Shown here: in pieces, positions 28,232 to 40,400 of the stretch
How positions within the stretch are numbered: the stretch's first letter is position 1
Layout: each line of letters opens with the position of its first letter
Source of the DNA: Listeria kieliensis
GTDB lineage: Bacteria; Bacillota; Bacilli; Lactobacillales; Listeriaceae
Reading direction: 5' to 3'
Assembly: GCF_003369925.1 (NCBI RefSeq)
Contig: NZ_LARY01000002.1
Location: 372,001 to 436,000 of the forward strand
DNA length: 64,000 nucleotides
Notes under the pieces: generated by a model
The model's database searches: none
What the model saw: the letters and a program-made list of their open reading frames with translations, nothing else
Told to the model about the DNA's origin: nothing
Translations under genes and position numbers: made by a program

Positions 28232-30934
28232 CTAGTATAGCACGAGTACCCGATTATCGGAAAAATATTTGCTAGTTTCCTTATGACACGAAAAGAAAAT
28301 AACTTGATTTTCATCTTTACGATATTTTAAAAGCTGCATCAATAAATCGAGCCGCTCGGCATCAAAATTTACAAAACCATCATCAATCAAAATTGGGAAT
28401 GGAAAATCTTCTGCGATGATTTCAATCAAGGCTAACCGAATCGCCAAATAAAGTTGTTCTTTTGTCGCCTGACTCAATTCTTCCGGCTTAAAAACAACAA
28501 AGTCAGATCGTTTCACTTCAATTCGTTTCGCATCATTGAACGAAACCCTTGTATAGCGACCGCCCGTTAATTTTCCAAAATAAAACGTTGCGAGTTCAAG
28601 CGCTTTCGGGAATTTCGTTTCTTGCAAATGAGCGACGGTTCGGTTTGTGAGCTCCTCTGCAAGCTTTAAAGTCATCCATTCATCCGCAAGCTCCCGAACT
28701 CGGTCACGCTTCAGATAATATTCCTGCGTCAGATATGAAAAAGTTCCGCCTTCTTCAAGGATCGCGATTTCATGCCGCGTCTCAGCTCGCACGCGTTCAA
28801 ATTCAGCTTGCGCCGCGTCCATAGCTGTAAGCTCTTCCTTGCATTTAAGTTCCGCTTCTTTAAGCGCCTCAAAGTCCGGATAAGCCGAGAAATCAAGCGT
28901 TTCTGGCAGTTGTGCCGAAAGTAAAGTAAAGCGCTCCCTTGCCGCCCTAAGCTCCTTATCGCGCAACCCAAGTTCCCGAAACTCGAGCTCAGAATTCGCT
29001 TGCGCCGCAGCCAGTAAAGCATCCATCTCCTCACGCATTTTTCTTAAATCACGCTTGGCAAGATCCAGCTGTCCGTCCAGTTGTTCCATTTTTTCTTCAT
29101 TTTTCGCCGCACTTGCCGCATTTTCGCGATAAACCCGAAGCTTATGCCGCAAACTTGCGACTTTCTCCTCAGTCGAATCCCCTTCTGCCGGAAACCGCTG
29201 CAACTGCTCTTCCCACTCTTTCAAGAAAGCGCGCCCGACATTCCTTCTTTCCTTCAAATCTTGAAGCCGCAACCACTTCGTGTAGCTTTCCTTTACAAAC
29301 GCCATATCCGCATCAAATGAAATACCTTGCTTCAAACCCAGTGGCTCATAAAGCTTGGCTTTTTCCAGCTCAATGCGCTCTCTTTCCTGATCTAACTTCG
29401 CTTTCGTTTCCTCAAGCGAAGCAATCCGCATCAAAACTTCATCCAGCTTTCCAAGTAGCTCTTTCCATTTCGCTCGGTAACGTCTTTGCTCTTCGAGTTC
29501 AATCCGAGCCACTTCATCCGTGTTTTCAGTTTTCTTAAAAAAGCCGGCCAAAAACAGCACAAGTGCCATCACAAGTAAAATGTATCCTAAAAAGCCGGGA
29601 ATAAAAAGAGCCAAAGAAATGCCAAGAATCAATAAAATGACGGCTCCGCCAAGTAAATAAGGCGATTGCTTCTTCTCTTTTTTCAGTTCAACTTCCTTTT
29701 CATGTGTCTTTTCACTTGTCCACAAAAGACCTTCCAGTTCATCTACTTCTTGCTGAATACGTTTTTCCTCTTTCTGTTCCGCTTCAAGCGCAAACCTATT
29801 TTCCTGCTCGCCTCGTTCCAAATCACGATCCGCTAAACTAATTTGCGCAATTTCCTCATCGAAGTTTGCATCCAAAGGCTTCCGCGAAAAATCCATCCCC
29901 ACTTGCCTTGCCAGAAGTTCACTTTCTGTTTCTTGTTCCTTTAACTGCTGTGCACGATCTTGATAGACCCGAAAGCTCTCCAAAAGCTCTTGAATGCTCC
30001 CGGCCAAACCAGCATCCAGTTCATTCTCCACCAAATTCCGTTCAGCTAGCGCTTTTTTGCGTTCCTCAAGTTGCATCTGCTCGTGATTCCGCTCATTAAA
30101 ACGCGTTTCCAATTGATCAAAACGAGCCAAGCCATCCGGTGGAAACTCCATTTGCTGTGAAATTTGTTTCGCCAAAACTTTTTTTTCTGAATAAATCGGC
30201 CATTTTTCTTTTAACCGCTCCAAATTCGCTAATTCAATTTGAAGCGCGCGCTTATTCCCTGCTCGTTCAGCTTCTTGCTGTTCCAAGCGTTCCATTTTCG
30301 AAACAAGCCCAGCATACTTTTCATTTTGTTCCTTCGAATCTAGATAAGCATCCCGACTCTTCTTCGCTACCTCTACAGCTTGATTAATCACAGGTTTTTT
30401 CCCGCCAGGTTTAAATAAATCATCCAGTTGTTTTTTTAGCGACTCATTCATCAAAAGTAAACGATCAGATCCAGCCGTCCCCGTTGCAAGTAAATATTTT
30501 TCAAATTCCTCTTGTTTCATTTGGCCAATTTGTTGCAAACCATGAATATTAAAAGAAAAAATCGCTTCGTACGTACGACGATCCATTCCATTTAAGATCT
30601 CATTCAGCTTCTCTTCACCGTGTCGCGACCCGTCTTCCATATGAACGGTTACATCACCAGCTGATTTCCCGCGCAAGCGCTCAATCACAACCGTCCCAAA
30701 TCTCGTCTCGCTTAACGTCAGCTTTCCGCCATAAGCCCCTTTATTTTTCGGCTCCATCCGCAAATAAGAGCTTTGCTTAGCTGGAAACCCAAATAAAATA
30801 CTATGGATAAATGCCATAATAGTCGATTTGCCCGCTTCATTTTCGCCATAAATCATCTGGAAATCGCCAAAATCGTCAAATGTCGTATTCTCCCATTTTC
30901 CAAACCCAACTATTTCTACTGAGATGATCTTCAT
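28232..30934 (-). CDS. yhaN: YhaN, SbcC/Rad50-like AAA ATPase
   Basis: 900 residues. N-terminal Walker [20 protein letters not shown], long coiled coils with a two-helix membrane insertion around residues 420-465 ([20 protein letters not shown]), and a C-terminal ABC ATPase half with [20 protein letters not shown] and Walker [14 protein letters not shown]. Overlaps yhaO by four bases (ATGA), so a YhaN-YhaO complex like SbcCD is likely, with a role in DNA repair inferred from family. Confidence 0.9.
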   Translation of the reverse strand: MKIISVEIVGFGKWENTTFDDFGDFQMIYGENEAGKSTIMAFIHSILFGFPAKQSSYLRMEPKNKGAYGGKLTLSETRFGTVVIERLRGKSAGDVTVHMEDGSRHGEEKLNEILNGMDRRTYEAIFSFNIHGLQQIGQMKQEEFEKYLLATGTAGSDRLLLMNESLKKQLDDLFKPGGKKPVINQAVEVAKKSRDAYLDSKEQNEKYAGLVSKMERLEQQEAERAGNKRALQIELANLERLKEKWPIYSEKKVLAKQISQQMEFPPDGLARFDQLETRFNERNHEQMQLEERKKALAERNLVENELDAGLAGSIQELLESFRVYQDRAQQLKEQETESELLARQVGMDFSRKPLDANFDEEIAQISLADRDLERGEQENRFALEAEQKEEKRIQQEVDELEGLLWTSEKTHEKEVELKKEKKQSPYLLGGAVILLILGISLALFIPGFLGYILLVMALVLFLAGFFKKTENTDEVARIELEEQRRYRAKWKELLGKLDEVLMRIASLEETKAKLDQERERIELEKAKLYEPLGLKQGISFDADMAFVKESYTKWLRLQDLKERRNVGRAFLKEWEEQLQRFPAEGDSTEEKVASLRHKLRVYRENAASAAKNEEKMEQLDGQLDLAKRDLRKMREEMDALLAAAQANSELEFRELGLRDKELRAARERFTLLSAQLPETLDFSAYPDFEALKEAELKCKEELTAMDAAQAEFERVRAETRHEIAILEEGGTFSYLTQEYYLKRDRVRELADEWMTLKLAEELTNRTVAHLQETKFPKALELATFYFGKLTGGRYTRVSFNDAKRIEVKRSDFVVFKPEELSQATKEQLYLAIRLALIEIIAEDFPFPILIDDGFVNFDAERLDLLMQLLKYRKDENQVIFFSCHKETSKYFSDNRVLVLY

Positions 30935-32160
30935 TTTTTATCATCCTCTATTTCTCTATAGGTTTCATTTAACTTGACAAGCGCAGCTGAAAGAAGTTGT
31001 TTTTGCTTGTCTTCATCCAGTTCAGTCAGATACTGGCGCACGCCTGCATGTAAATAAAGTGATTCAATCGTCTCAAAAAAGTTTTCTTCTTCCTGCAATT
31101 CTTGAATCGACTGTTTTAATTCATCTGCTAACAAAAGATCTTGTTGCCAGTTCTCATTTTGCTCGGACTGTTTCGGACGAAATTTCAACGTATTTATCCA
31201 TACAAATGGCGCCGCAGACACTTCATCTTCAAACATTTGCAACCAGTCCGTAGAATTGACTCCATCTGGGTTTTCTACTAAAACTTCTAGATCTAAAATA
31301 TAAGACTGGCTCCCCTTACGGTAATCTTGTAAAGCTTGCTCTAATTTCCGGAAAAGCTTAGTTTGATCCACTTTCCCATCAAGTTCTATTTGCAGTTTCC
31401 CAAAAATCACTGGTGCCGTTTCAAAAAATTCAAATGAAGCGCCTCTTGGAGAAAGTTCAACAATCGTTCCGCCCTTCGCGCCTGTTTCTTTGCGGTTTCG
31501 GCCTTGAATATTTCCCGGGTAATAAACGCCAGGTTGTTCCGAGAGAATTTCTCTTTTATGAATATGACCAAGTGCCCAGTAATCGAATCCCTTTTGTTTC
31601 AATTCACTCAAACTAAACGGGGCATACACATCATGTTCACTCGACTTTGTTTCTTCAGATCCATGTAACAGTGCAATATGAAAATCCGCTTCACCTTGTT
31701 TTTGGAACTCATTTAAGCGCTTTTCACGCACATGGCGTTCCGTGTAGCTAAACCCATAAAGCTTGACCGTTTGGCCGCTTTTTCCCTTCCAAGGCACACA
31801 CTGGACAGTCTCTCCGAAAGTAAAAACATTTTCTGGAAGCTCTAAAACATCTCGGTCTTTTTCAAGAAAATCGTGATTCCCGTGAATTAAAAAAACATCA
31901 ATTTCAGCTTCTTGCAGCCGTTTCATTTCTTTATAAAATTGAACTTGCGCTTTAATACTCCGATCTTCTTTGTCATAAATGTCACCAGCAATCAAAACAA
32001 AATCCACTTGTTCCGTTATTGCTCGTGTGACAATCCGCACTAACGACTCATGAGCCGCATCCTTCAGTTCCTTGTAAACCACATCTGAAAGCGCACTAAG
32101 TCCAGTAAAGGGACTATCCAAGTGTAAATCTGCGATATGTAAAAACCGTACCTTTGCCAT
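30931..32160 (-). CDS. yhaO: YhaO, SbcD/Mre11-like metallophosphoesterase
   Basis: 409 residues. Calcineurin-like phosphoesterase motifs in order: HIADLHLDSPF, AGDIYDKED, HGNHDFLEKD, LLHGS, and WALGHIHKRE. Probable nuclease partner of YhaN. First gene of the yhaO-yhaN-yhaM unit. Confidence 0.92.
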   Translation of the reverse strand: MAKVRFLHIADLHLDSPFTGLSALSDVVYKELKDAAHESLVRIVTRAITEQVDFVLIAGDIYDKEDRSIKAQVQFYKEMKRLQEAEIDVFLIHGNHDFLEKDRDVLELPENVFTFGETVQCVPWKGKSGQTVKLYGFSYTERHVREKRLNEFQKQGEADFHIALLHGSEETKSSEHDVYAPFSLSELKQKGFDYWALGHIHKREILSEQPGVYYPGNIQGRNRKETGAKGGTIVELSPRGASFEFFETAPVIFGKLQIELDGKVDQTKLFRKLEQALQDYRKGSQSYILDLEVLVENPDGVNSTDWLQMFEDEVSAAPFVWINTLKFRPKQSEQNENWQQDLLLADELKQSIQELQEEENFFETIESLYLHAGVRQYLTELDEDKQKQLLSAALVKLNETYREIEDDKK

Positions 32161-32282
32161 GTTAGAGCATCCCCTTAAAACGAATATATGTTCCTATTAT
32201 AACGAGCTGCCTTGCATTTCGCAAGCTTGATCTAGTGTTTTGCCCCAAGCTTCTTTTACTATTTAATTCCGATTTCCAATGA

Positions 32283-32320
32283 AAAAGCCTCCGTAATTTA
32301 CTCTCATAACGAAGGCTTTT
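32283..32320 (-). terminator. Intrinsic terminator of the membrane protein gene
   Basis: Stem AAAAGCCT / AGGCTTTT with a long interior; minus-strand T run after it. Confidence 0.7.
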
Positions 32321-32343
32321 AATTTCATTCAAATATTCCAAGC

Positions 32344-33141
32344 TCATTCCATGCTTTCTTTTTGATTTTCAACAACTAAAGACCGTTTACTTGAATTTTT
32401 TATTACTGGTAAAGCTGCTACAAAAGTCAGCAAATACAAACTTAACAAAACTGGATTAAAACCGAACCAAAAGCTTGCCGGCGTTGCAAAATAGATCCCA
32501 TCGAAAGTTAAAATAACCAAAAAACTAACGATACTTGTTCCGATTTTATAAGACCGCTTAATATTCATAATGACTAGGCCTAATGCGATCGCGGTTAGTA
32601 GAATAGCAGCCACTGAAAGATAGAGGTAAATCCCCGTAAAATATGTAATAGAAACAGCTTGGTCGACATTGGCTAACGTGACACGCGGCGCATGGATAAG
32701 AAAATAAAAACCAAGCATAACGAGAAGGTTCATTACTACTATCCAAAAATTGCTTTTAGTACGTACTTTATGAGAAATGACAACTTTTCGTTTCAAATAT
32801 AGATCGATGCTTAGAACAAACAAACCGCTGAATGCGAGTACTAGCGGAATTTTAAAAAACCATGCTGGCATGAACATGACTTCATATCCATTTAGGCTCG
32901 CCATCGCGTTCCAGAGTGCCCCGCAGATAATTAATATCCCACCGATTCCATTACCTATCCCAGTTAATCGTCCAATGACTAAACTCAAATAAAATAAAGC
33001 TATAACGCCCCAGTATAAAATCCCCATTAAAGTTACAGGAATAAAATTCAATAAAAAATAAATTCCTCCTAGCGTCATAAAAATGATAAAAAACATCAAA
33101 ACAATCTGTGCAATTCGTAGTATCCGATTAATCATTTCCAT
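32344..33141 (-). CDS. Polytopic membrane protein of unknown function
   Basis: 265 residues with eight predicted transmembrane segments and a short basic C-terminus. No motif for transport or enzymatic activity recognised. Transcribed in the same direction as yhaO but separated by a terminator. A comparable unknown membrane gene sits here in other Listeria (from memory, not checked). Confidence 0.7.
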   Translation of the reverse strand: MEMINRILRIAQIVLMFFIIFMTLGGIYFLLNFIPVTLMGILYWGVIALFYLSLVIGRLTGIGNGIGGILIICGALWNAMASLNGYEVMFMPAWFFKIPLVLAFSGLFVLSIDLYLKRKVVISHKVRTKSNFWIVVMNLLVMLGFYFLIHAPRVTLANVDQAVSITYFTGIYLYLSVAAILLTAIALGLVIMNIKRSYKIGTSIVSFLVILTFDGIYFATPASFWFGFNPVLLSLYLLTFVAALPVIKNSSKRSLVVENQKESME

Positions 33142-33306
33142 TTATGTTCTCGTGTCCTCCTAAAGCAGTGAATGCCATCTTTTTTAAACCTTCATCTAAT
33201 ATGTATGCATAACATGTATACAATAGCACAAACTAAAATATTTGTCTGTGTCGAATTTGTGAATTTATTAGCTTTAGGATCACACAAGCTTGCAATTCTT
33301 TAACGA

Positions 33307-33337
33307 AAAAAGATACCCGCCCGTAAGCGAGTATCTT
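33307..33337 (-). terminator. Intrinsic terminator of the YlbF-family gene
   Basis: Minus strand 11-bp stem AAGATACTCGC / GCGGGTATCTT with one G-T pair, then T6. Confidence 0.85.
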
Positions 33338-33343
33338 CATCTT

Positions 33344-33694
33344 CTATTCTTTCACTTCGTACAATGATTGAAGTGGCATCATGATAATGCGGTTCAAATC
33401 ATTAATAATTGTGCTCATCCCTTGTTCTTTTTCCATCAAGCCAAGAATCAGTTCATTTTGTTGAACTTCATCAGCAACTTTTTGTGCGCGATCAATCGTT
33501 TCATCATCAATATCTTGACCCGTCATTTGTTTTTCTTGAATTGTGATTTGAATCTCACGAAAACGATCAAACTTTTCCTTTGCTTCCGCATCTTCTGTCA
33601 CTTTTTTATAAGCTTCTTCTAGGCTTTTAAATTCGTCTGTTTCACGAATTCCACGTTCTAAGCCGTGCGCTAAATCATAAATATTTTCGCTCAT
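33344..33694 (-). CDS. YlbF/YmcA family protein (YheA-like)
   Basis: 116 residues, all helical. The family pattern [24 protein letters not shown] and [28 protein letters not shown] is clear. YlbF/YmcA proteins are regulators of RNase Y; the YheA subgroup is uncharacterised. ATG at 33694 behind GGAGG. Followed by DUF445 gene upstream, as in the Bacillus yheA-yheB pair. Confidence 0.88.
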   Translation of the reverse strand: MSENIYDLAHGLERGIRETDEFKSLEEAYKKVTEDAEAKEKFDRFREIQITIQEKQMTGQDIDDETIDRAQKVADEVQQNELILGLMEKEQGMSTIINDLNRIIMMPLQSLYEVKE

Positions 33695-33765
33695 TAATAA
33701 AATCCTCCACAAGTTAAAATTTATTCTTCTCTAACTATAACAAAACTATGGCTTAGATGCTACCT

Positions 33766-34899
33766 TTAGATCCATAACGTCAGAACGCCTTGCACAATTC
33801 CAATCACACCACCAAGAATTCCACCCAAATAAGTAATCATTTTGAGTTCTTTTCCGGAAATACTGATGACAATCTGTTCCATTTCATGAAGTGAAAAAGT
33901 AGCAATTTGGGATTCGATTAGCACAGCAATTTCTAATCGGTTGAACAAGTCGGTGCTGTGACTTGAGGCAAACGCAAGCAAGCGCTCCACAATATACGGA
34001 ATAAGGTGCCCTGTAATTTGCTCTTCATATTTCGCTAAATTCTCTTGAATCGGTCGATTCAACCATTTTTCATTTTCTAGAAAACACCGCGCTTCATACC
34101 CAACTTGCCGCAAAAAATCTTCTTTCTTCTTAGGTGAAACCAGTTCGCCTAAATCGCTCTCAAGTAACGCTTGATACTCCGTGATCAACAAATTTTCAAG
34201 TGTTTCTTTCATTTCAGGGCGCTTTAATAGCTTTTCCAGTTCTCGCTGTGCTTTTTCCGTTAATGCATCCACATTTAAAAACATCTTGGCGAAGCTTCCC
34301 ATTTTACCATGCTCTTCAAAAAAAGTTTCAAGCATCAAATGGATTTGCTTTTTTCCCGCGTCGCTTTGCAAATAATCCGTCGCACGTGCAATCCCCATCT
34401 CAGACAAGCCAGCCAGATTTTTCAACAAAAAGACATTTGCCGCATCTGGAATTAGTTTTTCAAGCTTGGTTGTTTCCTTTTCATTTAAAAATCGTTCCGT
34501 TTCACTTACAGCTTTATTTGAAACCCAGTCTACCAAGCGCTCCTTGCCATTTTGAAACCCAGCAAATTCCGCGAGCTCAGTAGGGGTTGTTTCTAGCGCC
34601 ATCTTCTCCTTAAAAAATTCCTGCGCCGTCTCAGTTAGGCCATCACGTAGCCTCTCATCCTGCAGCTTCTTTTGAATCATGTCGCCCGTTAGCAAATGTT
34701 CTGTTACGACCTGTCCAATTTTCTGCGCTAACTCATCGCGCCGCTTAGGAATAAGTCCTGGTGTGAAAGGCAACCGCCACTTCCCTAAAAAAATCGCTTT
34801 GTACGGTCTAAAAAGCATCCGAATCGCAATAAAATTCGTCATCATCCCAATAAAACCACCAATCACCATCATGATCAGTATTGAAATCCAAATATTCAC
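33766..34899 (-). CDS. DUF445 family membrane protein (YheB-like)
   Basis: 377 residues: N-terminal membrane helix, the conserved GGFIGMMTNFIAIRMLFRPYKA and LPFTPGLIPKRRDELA blocks, a long helical middle, and a C-terminal hydrophobic tail (LGGILGGVIGIVQGVLTL). Role unknown. GTG at 34899 has AAAGGTGG seven bases upstream. Confidence 0.88.
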   Translation of the reverse strand: MNIWISILIMMVIGGFIGMMTNFIAIRMLFRPYKAIFLGKWRLPFTPGLIPKRRDELAQKIGQVVTEHLLTGDMIQKKLQDERLRDGLTETAQEFFKEKMALETTPTELAEFAGFQNGKERLVDWVSNKAVSETERFLNEKETTKLEKLIPDAANVFLLKNLAGLSEMGIARATDYLQSDAGKKQIHLMLETFFEEHGKMGSFAKMFLNVDALTEKAQRELEKLLKRPEMKETLENLLITEYQALLESDLGELVSPKKKEDFLRQVGYEARCFLENEKWLNRPIQENLAKYEEQITGHLIPYIVERLLAFASSHSTDLFNRLEIAVLIESQIATFSLHEMEQIVISISGKELKMITYLGGILGGVIGIVQGVLTLWI

Positions 34900-34998
34900 G
34901 CCTGCACCACCTTTTTCAAGTGTTATCATTATAAGCTACCAAGCAGGTAAACGACAACTTTCACGCCCAAAATTCATTCTAAAGTATGACACAAAAAA

Positions 34999-35021
34999 AC
35001 CAAGAAAAAATTCTTGGTTCA
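34999..35021 (-). terminator. Terminator of fumC
   Basis: Stem AACCAAGAA / TTCTTGGTT with T7 on the minus strand, just past the fumC stop. Confidence 0.85.
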
Positions 35022-36383
35022 TAGATTCGTCATTTTAAGCGGGTCAACCCATTCATCAAATTCTTCCGCCGTTAAAAAGCCCGATTTCACGGCTTCCGCT
35101 CGTAATGTTGTTCCATTTTCATGAGCAGCCTTAGCAATTTGCGCCGCCTTCTCATAACCAATATGCGGATTTAGCGCTGTAACAAGCATCAACGAGTTTT
35201 CAAGTTTCTCTTTGATCGCCTGCTCATTCGCTTGAAGCCCATCCAAAGTGTGCATCCGGAACGAACGCATCCCATCACTGAGCAATTTCACCGACTGCAA
35301 GAAATTAAAAATAATCACAGGCTTATACACATTCAATTCAAGATTTCCTTGGCTACTTGCCACTTCAATCGTCGTGTCGTTCCCCATCACTTGCGCCGCG
35401 ACCATCGTTAGCGCTTCACATTGCGTTGGATTAACTTTTCCCGGCATAATCGAACTACCCGGTTCATTAGCAGGAATCGAAATTTCGCCAATCCCACTTC
35501 GTGGTCCACTAGCAAGAAAACGAATGTCATTCGCAATTTTCATCAAATCCGCCGCTAAACTTCGCAGTGCCCCATGAACGAAATTAAGCGGGCTGTGGCT
35601 CGAAAGCGCAAAAAATTTATTTTCATCCGAAATAAATGGTGCCCCTGTAAGCTTCGCAAGTTCGTGCGCCACCTCATCACCAAAACCAGTTGGTGCGTTA
35701 ATACCCGTTCCGACTGCCGTTCCGCCAATTGCAAGCGGAAGTAGCTCCTTGCTGCTCTCTTCAATAAAACGCTTCGCTCGACGGATCATCGCTTCATAGC
35801 CGCTGATTTCTTGGCCAAGCGTAAGTGGCGTTGCATCTTGAAGGTGAGTCCGACCAATTTTCACAACATCCATAAAAGCTTCCTTTTTCTCTTTCAAAAC
35901 GCGTTCAAATTTGTCGAGTTCCGGAAGAAGCTCTTGCTGGATTCTTTGATAAGCCGCAATGTGCATCGCAGTCGGAAACGTGTCATTCGAACTTTGCGAC
36001 ATGTTCACATCATCATTGGGATGGATCTTTTGTCCACTTTTTTCACTCGCAACATGCGCCACGACTTCATTCACATTCATATTCGTTTGTGTACCGCTTC
36101 CCGTTTGATAAACCACTAATGGAAAATGTTCGTCAAGCTTCCCACTTAAAATTTCATCACATGCTCGTTTGATTGCCTTACCTTTTGCCTCAGAAAGCTT
36201 TCCCGCCGAAACATTTACAACAGCACAAGCCTTCTTTAAAAACGCAAACGCATCAATAATCTCAAGCGGCATTTTATCCGCACCAATTTTAAAATTTCGT
36301 AAGCTTCGTTCCGTTTGCGCGCCCCAAAACTTTGAAGCGTCAACAGAAATTTCACCAAACGTATCTTTTTCGATTCTTTCCAC
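35019..36383 (-). CDS. fumC: Fumarate hydratase, class II
   Basis: 454 residues. Reversible hydration of fumarate to malate. Signature [16 protein letters not shown] with the catalytic Ser, plus [14 protein letters not shown] and [19 protein letters not shown] at 36383 fits AAAAGGAG at eight bases; the GTG at 36392 is too close. Monocistronic. Confidence 0.95.
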   Translation of the reverse strand: MERIEKDTFGEISVDASKFWGAQTERSLRNFKIGADKMPLEIIDAFAFLKKACAVVNVSAGKLSEAKGKAIKRACDEILSGKLDEHFPLVVYQTGSGTQTNMNVNEVVAHVASEKSGQKIHPNDDVNMSQSSNDTFPTAMHIAAYQRIQQELLPELDKFERVLKEKKEAFMDVVKIGRTHLQDATPLTLGQEISGYEAMIRRAKRFIEESSKELLPLAIGGTAVGTGINAPTGFGDEVAHELAKLTGAPFISDENKFFALSSHSPLNFVHGALRSLAADLMKIANDIRFLASGPRSGIGEISIPANEPGSSIMPGKVNPTQCEALTMVAAQVMGNDTTIEVASSQGNLELNVYKPVIIFNFLQSVKLLSDGMRSFRMHTLDGLQANEQAIKEKLENSLMLVTALNPHIGYEKAAQIAKAAHENGTTLRAEAVKSGFLTAEEFDEWVDPLKMTNL

Positions 36384-36420
36384 ACGCCACACTCCTTTTC
36401 ATTCAGTATAGCATGTTTTT

Positions 36421-36798
36421 TTAGTGATTTTCAGTTTGAAGCGGTTTTTTCTTCATCACCCAAAAAGCCGCAAAATAAAGCAGCACAATCAACCCAAGTG
36501 TCCAAAAAAGACAAACAACAAAGTGATCGAGACCTTTTCCATCTACAAGAAAAGCGACCGCGTTTTGACTTAAATAAGCCGGATTTAACATTTGCCATTT
36601 GGTTCCCACCGCCGTGATACTTGTAAGTAAAATCGCAACAACCACAGTAATACTTGCTGAAGCGGCTCCACTTCTAAAACTTGCACTGCATAAAATAAGA
36701 AGTCCTACTAAAAATACAAACCAAATGAAATAAACAAAAAAGGCTATCACAAAGGCGCACCCGCATAGGAAGGTTATCGTAAAACCCTGTAAAATCAA
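36421..36798 (-). pseudogene. 3' half of a disrupted ABC-2 permease gene (YxlG-like)
   Basis: Encodes the C-terminal 125 residues of the permease whose 5' half is at 59988-60443. It holds three to four membrane segments (LILQGFTITFLCGCAFVIAF..., VGLLILCSASFRSG, FVVCLFWTLGLIVLLYF). The first usable codon belongs to residue 153 of the intact protein; a TTG at 36816, within the element, could start a short fragment but has no ribosome site. Disrupted by the 23 kb element. Confidence 0.92.
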
Positions 36799-36803
36799 GC
36801 GTT
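36799..36803 (+). repeat. attL core (GCGTT)
   Basis: GCGTT at the host/element border, left side; host sequence lies before it and element sequence (TTACAGGCGG...) after it. Large serine recombinases exchange at a 2-base centre, which must lie inside this pentamer. Confidence 0.85.
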
Positions 36804-36854
36804 TACAGGCGGTCAAACAATATTATGTTTGTGATAACTCCCTAGCGAGGGGTA

Positions 36855-36890
36855 AAGGACACCGATTTTTAGTCGGTGTCCTTCTCTTGT
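36855..36890 (+). terminator. Terminator-like hairpin at the left end of the element
   Basis: Perfect 11-bp stem AAGGACACCGA / TCGGTGTCCTT with 7-base loop; only a weak T run follows. It may insulate the element from host transcription. Confidence 0.6.
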
Positions 36891-36984
36891 ACCACGATAA
36901 ATATTGTTTACTGCCACAGGGCGTTCATTGAAAAATGGACGCCTATTTTTTATGCCCAAATTCAAATAGAAAGAGGTATGTAAC

Positions 36985-37443
36985 ATGAAATATCCCAAAG
37001 TGAAAACCCGTCACGATAATACCACCCTGCCCGAAGGCTATGACTGCCGCGACTATGGCGGTGGCGACGTCTGCTGTGATTGCTGTATGCGGTTGGGGCT
37101 TCACGGCAACCTGCCCACAGGCCCGGACGACTTCTTTGCCGAAGCTCTCCGGGTGCTGGAAATCCTTGCGGAAGTGCTGGAGGACGACAGGCCGTTCACC
37201 GAAGGCGACCTGATCGACGCCATTGAGGAAAACGCTGTGGCCGTCTGCTACGGCGAGAGGTTTTTGGTGTGGGTGCCGCACCACAACCTTGTGGACTTCC
37301 TTCACCCCTTGCTGACGGAGGTTTTGGAGAACGAACAGCTCCCCATCCTGCTGGATGAAGGGCTGGCAATGTTTGACCTCACCGAGCTGTGCGAGGTACA
37401 CGGCATTGACATGGCCGAGGTATACGACGATACCGAGCTTTAA
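36985..37443 (+). CDS. Element-borne protein of unknown function
   Basis: 152 residues, acidic, with a Cys-rich stretch GGGDVCCDCCMRLGLHG near residue 30 that could bind metal, followed by a helical region with no recognised domain. ATG with AGAGG upstream. It is the first gene inside the left end and lies 50 bases before the surface protein gene in the same direction. G+C-rich codon use like the other core genes. Confidence 0.7.
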   Translation: MKYPKVKTRHDNTTLPEGYDCRDYGGGDVCCDCCMRLGLHGNLPTGPDDFFAEALRVLEILAEVLEDDRPFTEGDLIDAIEENAVAVCYGERFLVWVPHHNLVDFLHPLLTEVLENEQLPILLDEGLAMFDLTELCEVHGIDMAEVYDDTEL

Positions 37444-37467
37444 GCCTGCGCCCCCGCAGGCATTTTT
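37444..37467 (+). terminator. Intrinsic terminator after the first element gene
   Basis: 7-bp stem GCCTGCG / CGCAGGC, 4-base loop, then ATTTTT. Confidence 0.75.
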
Positions 37468-37492
37468 CACCTGAAAGGAGTAATGCGTTTCT

Positions 37493-40400
37493 ATGCACAA
37501 AGCGAAACTATGGAAAAGGGCTTCGGCCCTTTTCCTTATGGTAGCCATGCTGTTTACCGCCCTGCCTTTGCAGGCATCAGCGGCGGCAAGCTATGGCACA
37601 TTCAGTTTCCAAAGGGTAGGAGTACCTTATCAGTTTGATAGCAGTTATCCCGCGCCTTTTGGCAATAACCCAAATCTACGCGAATTTTTTGTTTACTATG
37701 TCAACCAGAACAACAGCGGCAATTTGAAACAGGCGTATTGTATACAGTACGGCGTGGAAGTTTCTACGGGAAGCCAGCTTTCCCGGCAGGACGACTATAA
37801 CGAAATGAACGCCGACCAAAAGGAGCTTTTGAACAAAGTCCTGATTATGGGATACAATGAGCAAACCGGCACTAAGTACGGCGGCACTTGGGCAGAGGAA
37901 ACCATTGCCACGCAAGCTATGGTGTGGATGGTATCTACCGGCCAGTATGGTACAAGCTGGGAAACCCGGCTTGTAGATGCCCTGCTTGCCAACAGCCCCA
38001 ATGCACGGAGTATCTACAACACCATGCGGAACAACGTGCAGAATTTTTCCACCATTCCCAGCTTTGCCGGGGCAGGCCAATGGACGGCCCCCAGCCATGA
38101 GCTGAAATACAACATGGTGAATGGCCGGTATGAATTGACCCTGACCGATACCAACGGCGTTTTAAGCCAGTTTGATTTTGCGGCCAATGGCATTTCATTC
38201 ACCCGCAACGGCAACCAGCTTACCATATCCACCACAAACGTACTGGAAAATGCGCTGGTTACAGCCTACAAGACCCTGCCCCGTGGGGAATATCCGACGC
38301 TGATAAACGGAAGCCCGGAATACTGGACGCACCCCACATGGCAAAACCTTACGTCCATCAACGTGGAGGGAAGCCCCCTGCAAATTCCCGCCGTGCTGAA
38401 GCTGTCCACGGAGAAAATCGGCCATATCAATTTGGTGAAGAAATCCGAGGACGGAGTTGTTGGCGGCTTGAAATTCAGGATCACCGGCAATGGCGTTGAC
38501 AAAACCGTCACCACGGCCAGCGACGGCACGTTTCTGATTGAAAACCTTGTGGCCGGGGACTATTCCATTTCCGAGGTGGACACCCCCAACCGGTATGTAG
38601 TGCCAAAGACGCAGGTTGTCACGGTACTGCCGGGCCGTACCACCACCGTGACCTTTGAAAACGTCCTCAAAAAGTTCTATATCTACATTACCAAGACGGA
38701 CACCGAGACGGGCGCGGCGGCGCAGGGCGACGCCACACTGGACGGGGCCGTGTATGAGATATACGACGCCAGCGGCAATTTGGTGGAAACCATCACCGCC
38801 GAGGGCAACGTGGCCCGAAGCTCTTTGCTGGTTTTGGGGACGTACCATGTGTATGAAAAAATCCCACCGAAGGGCTACAACCTGAACGAGAAGCCCGTCA
38901 CTGTAACAGGCGATTTTGACGGCCAGACGGTAGAGATTGGCCGCGCCGACACCGGCATACAGGACATGGTTATCAAGGGGCAGGTGGTACTTGCCAAGTT
39001 TGTGGATAAGCCCCTAACCGGCGACCCCAACGACGGCGGCTTAAAAACCCCGCTGGGCGGCGTGGACTTTACCTTTACGCTGGTGTCCACGGGTGAAGTG
39101 GCCTGCACCATCACCACGGACAGCGACGGCTACGCCATCACCCCCTTGCTTCCCTACGGCACCTACCGGGTAGAGGAAGTGAAATCCAGCGCAAACGACG
39201 GCTACAGGCTGATTGAGCCGTTTGAAGTCACCATAGACACGCAGGCCAAAATCTACAAGTACATTTTGGAGAATACCGTGTTTGAAAGTGAAATCAAAAT
39301 CATTAAGAAGGACGCCGAGACGGGCAACACCATCCCGCTGGCCGGTACGACCTTCAAAATCATGGACAGCACCGGCGAATGGGTGGCGCAAAAAATCAAC
39401 TACCCGACGCCCACCGTGCTAACCGAGTACGAGACGGCGGCAGACGGCACCCTTGTCCTGCCCCTGCCTTTGCCTGCCGGGGACTACTGGCTGTATGAAG
39501 TAAAGGCCCCCTATGGCTACACGGTGGCCGACGAGCCTATCCCATTTACCGTTTCCAGCGACAATCAATCCGTCCTGCTGGAAGTGGTGGCCGAGAATAT
39601 GCCGGTAAAAGGCACCGTCACCATTGAAAAGCTGGGCGAATACCTAACCGGCTTTAGCAAAGCCGAAAATGAAGCCCACGGCGACATTTTCAGCCCGGTT
39701 TACAAGGTGAAGGGCGTCCCCGGCACTGTCTATGACATTGTGGCCGTCACCGATATTGTGACGCCGGACGGCACTGTCCGGGCCGAAGCTGGGAGCGTGG
39801 TGCAAACCCTTACCACCGGCGCAGATGGCCGGGCCACGTCCGGGGAGCTGTATTTGGGCCAGTACCAGCTTGTAGAGCGTTCTGTGCCTGCTGGCTTTGT
39901 GCTGGACGAAAACCCCATCCCCTTTGAGCTGACCTACGAGGATCAGCACACCGCGCTGGTGCCTGAAATGGATTGGCACCAGAATGAACGCCAGAAAGCC
40001 CTTGTAAAGCTGAACAAAACCGCCGAAACACTGGAAAACCAAAGCTACAACCCGTACCCGGATATTGTCTTTGGCCTGTACAGCGGCGTGGAGTTTTTGA
40101 ACAGCAAGGGCGACGTGGTGCTGGCCGCTGACAGCCTGCTTGAAATTATCACGCTGGACGAGGACGGCACCGGCACCATCACAACCGACCTGCCTTTTGC
40201 CGTGTACTACGTCAAGGAGCTGGCCGCAGGCAACGGCTACTACCTGAACGGCGAGAGCTACGAATTTACCCTGACCCATGAGGACGTAACCACCCCCGTG
40301 GTGGAAATCATTGTGGGCGGCGAGGACGGCATACCCAACGAGCTTATGCGCGGGGCCATCCGTATTACCAAAGCCGTGGAAGGCGACGGCAGTTTGGAGG

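Noticed and set aside
36943-37548. 201-codon minus-strand frame at the left end of the element
   Set aside because: Overlaps the plus-strand 152-residue gene and terminator; low-complexity reading without a start site signal.
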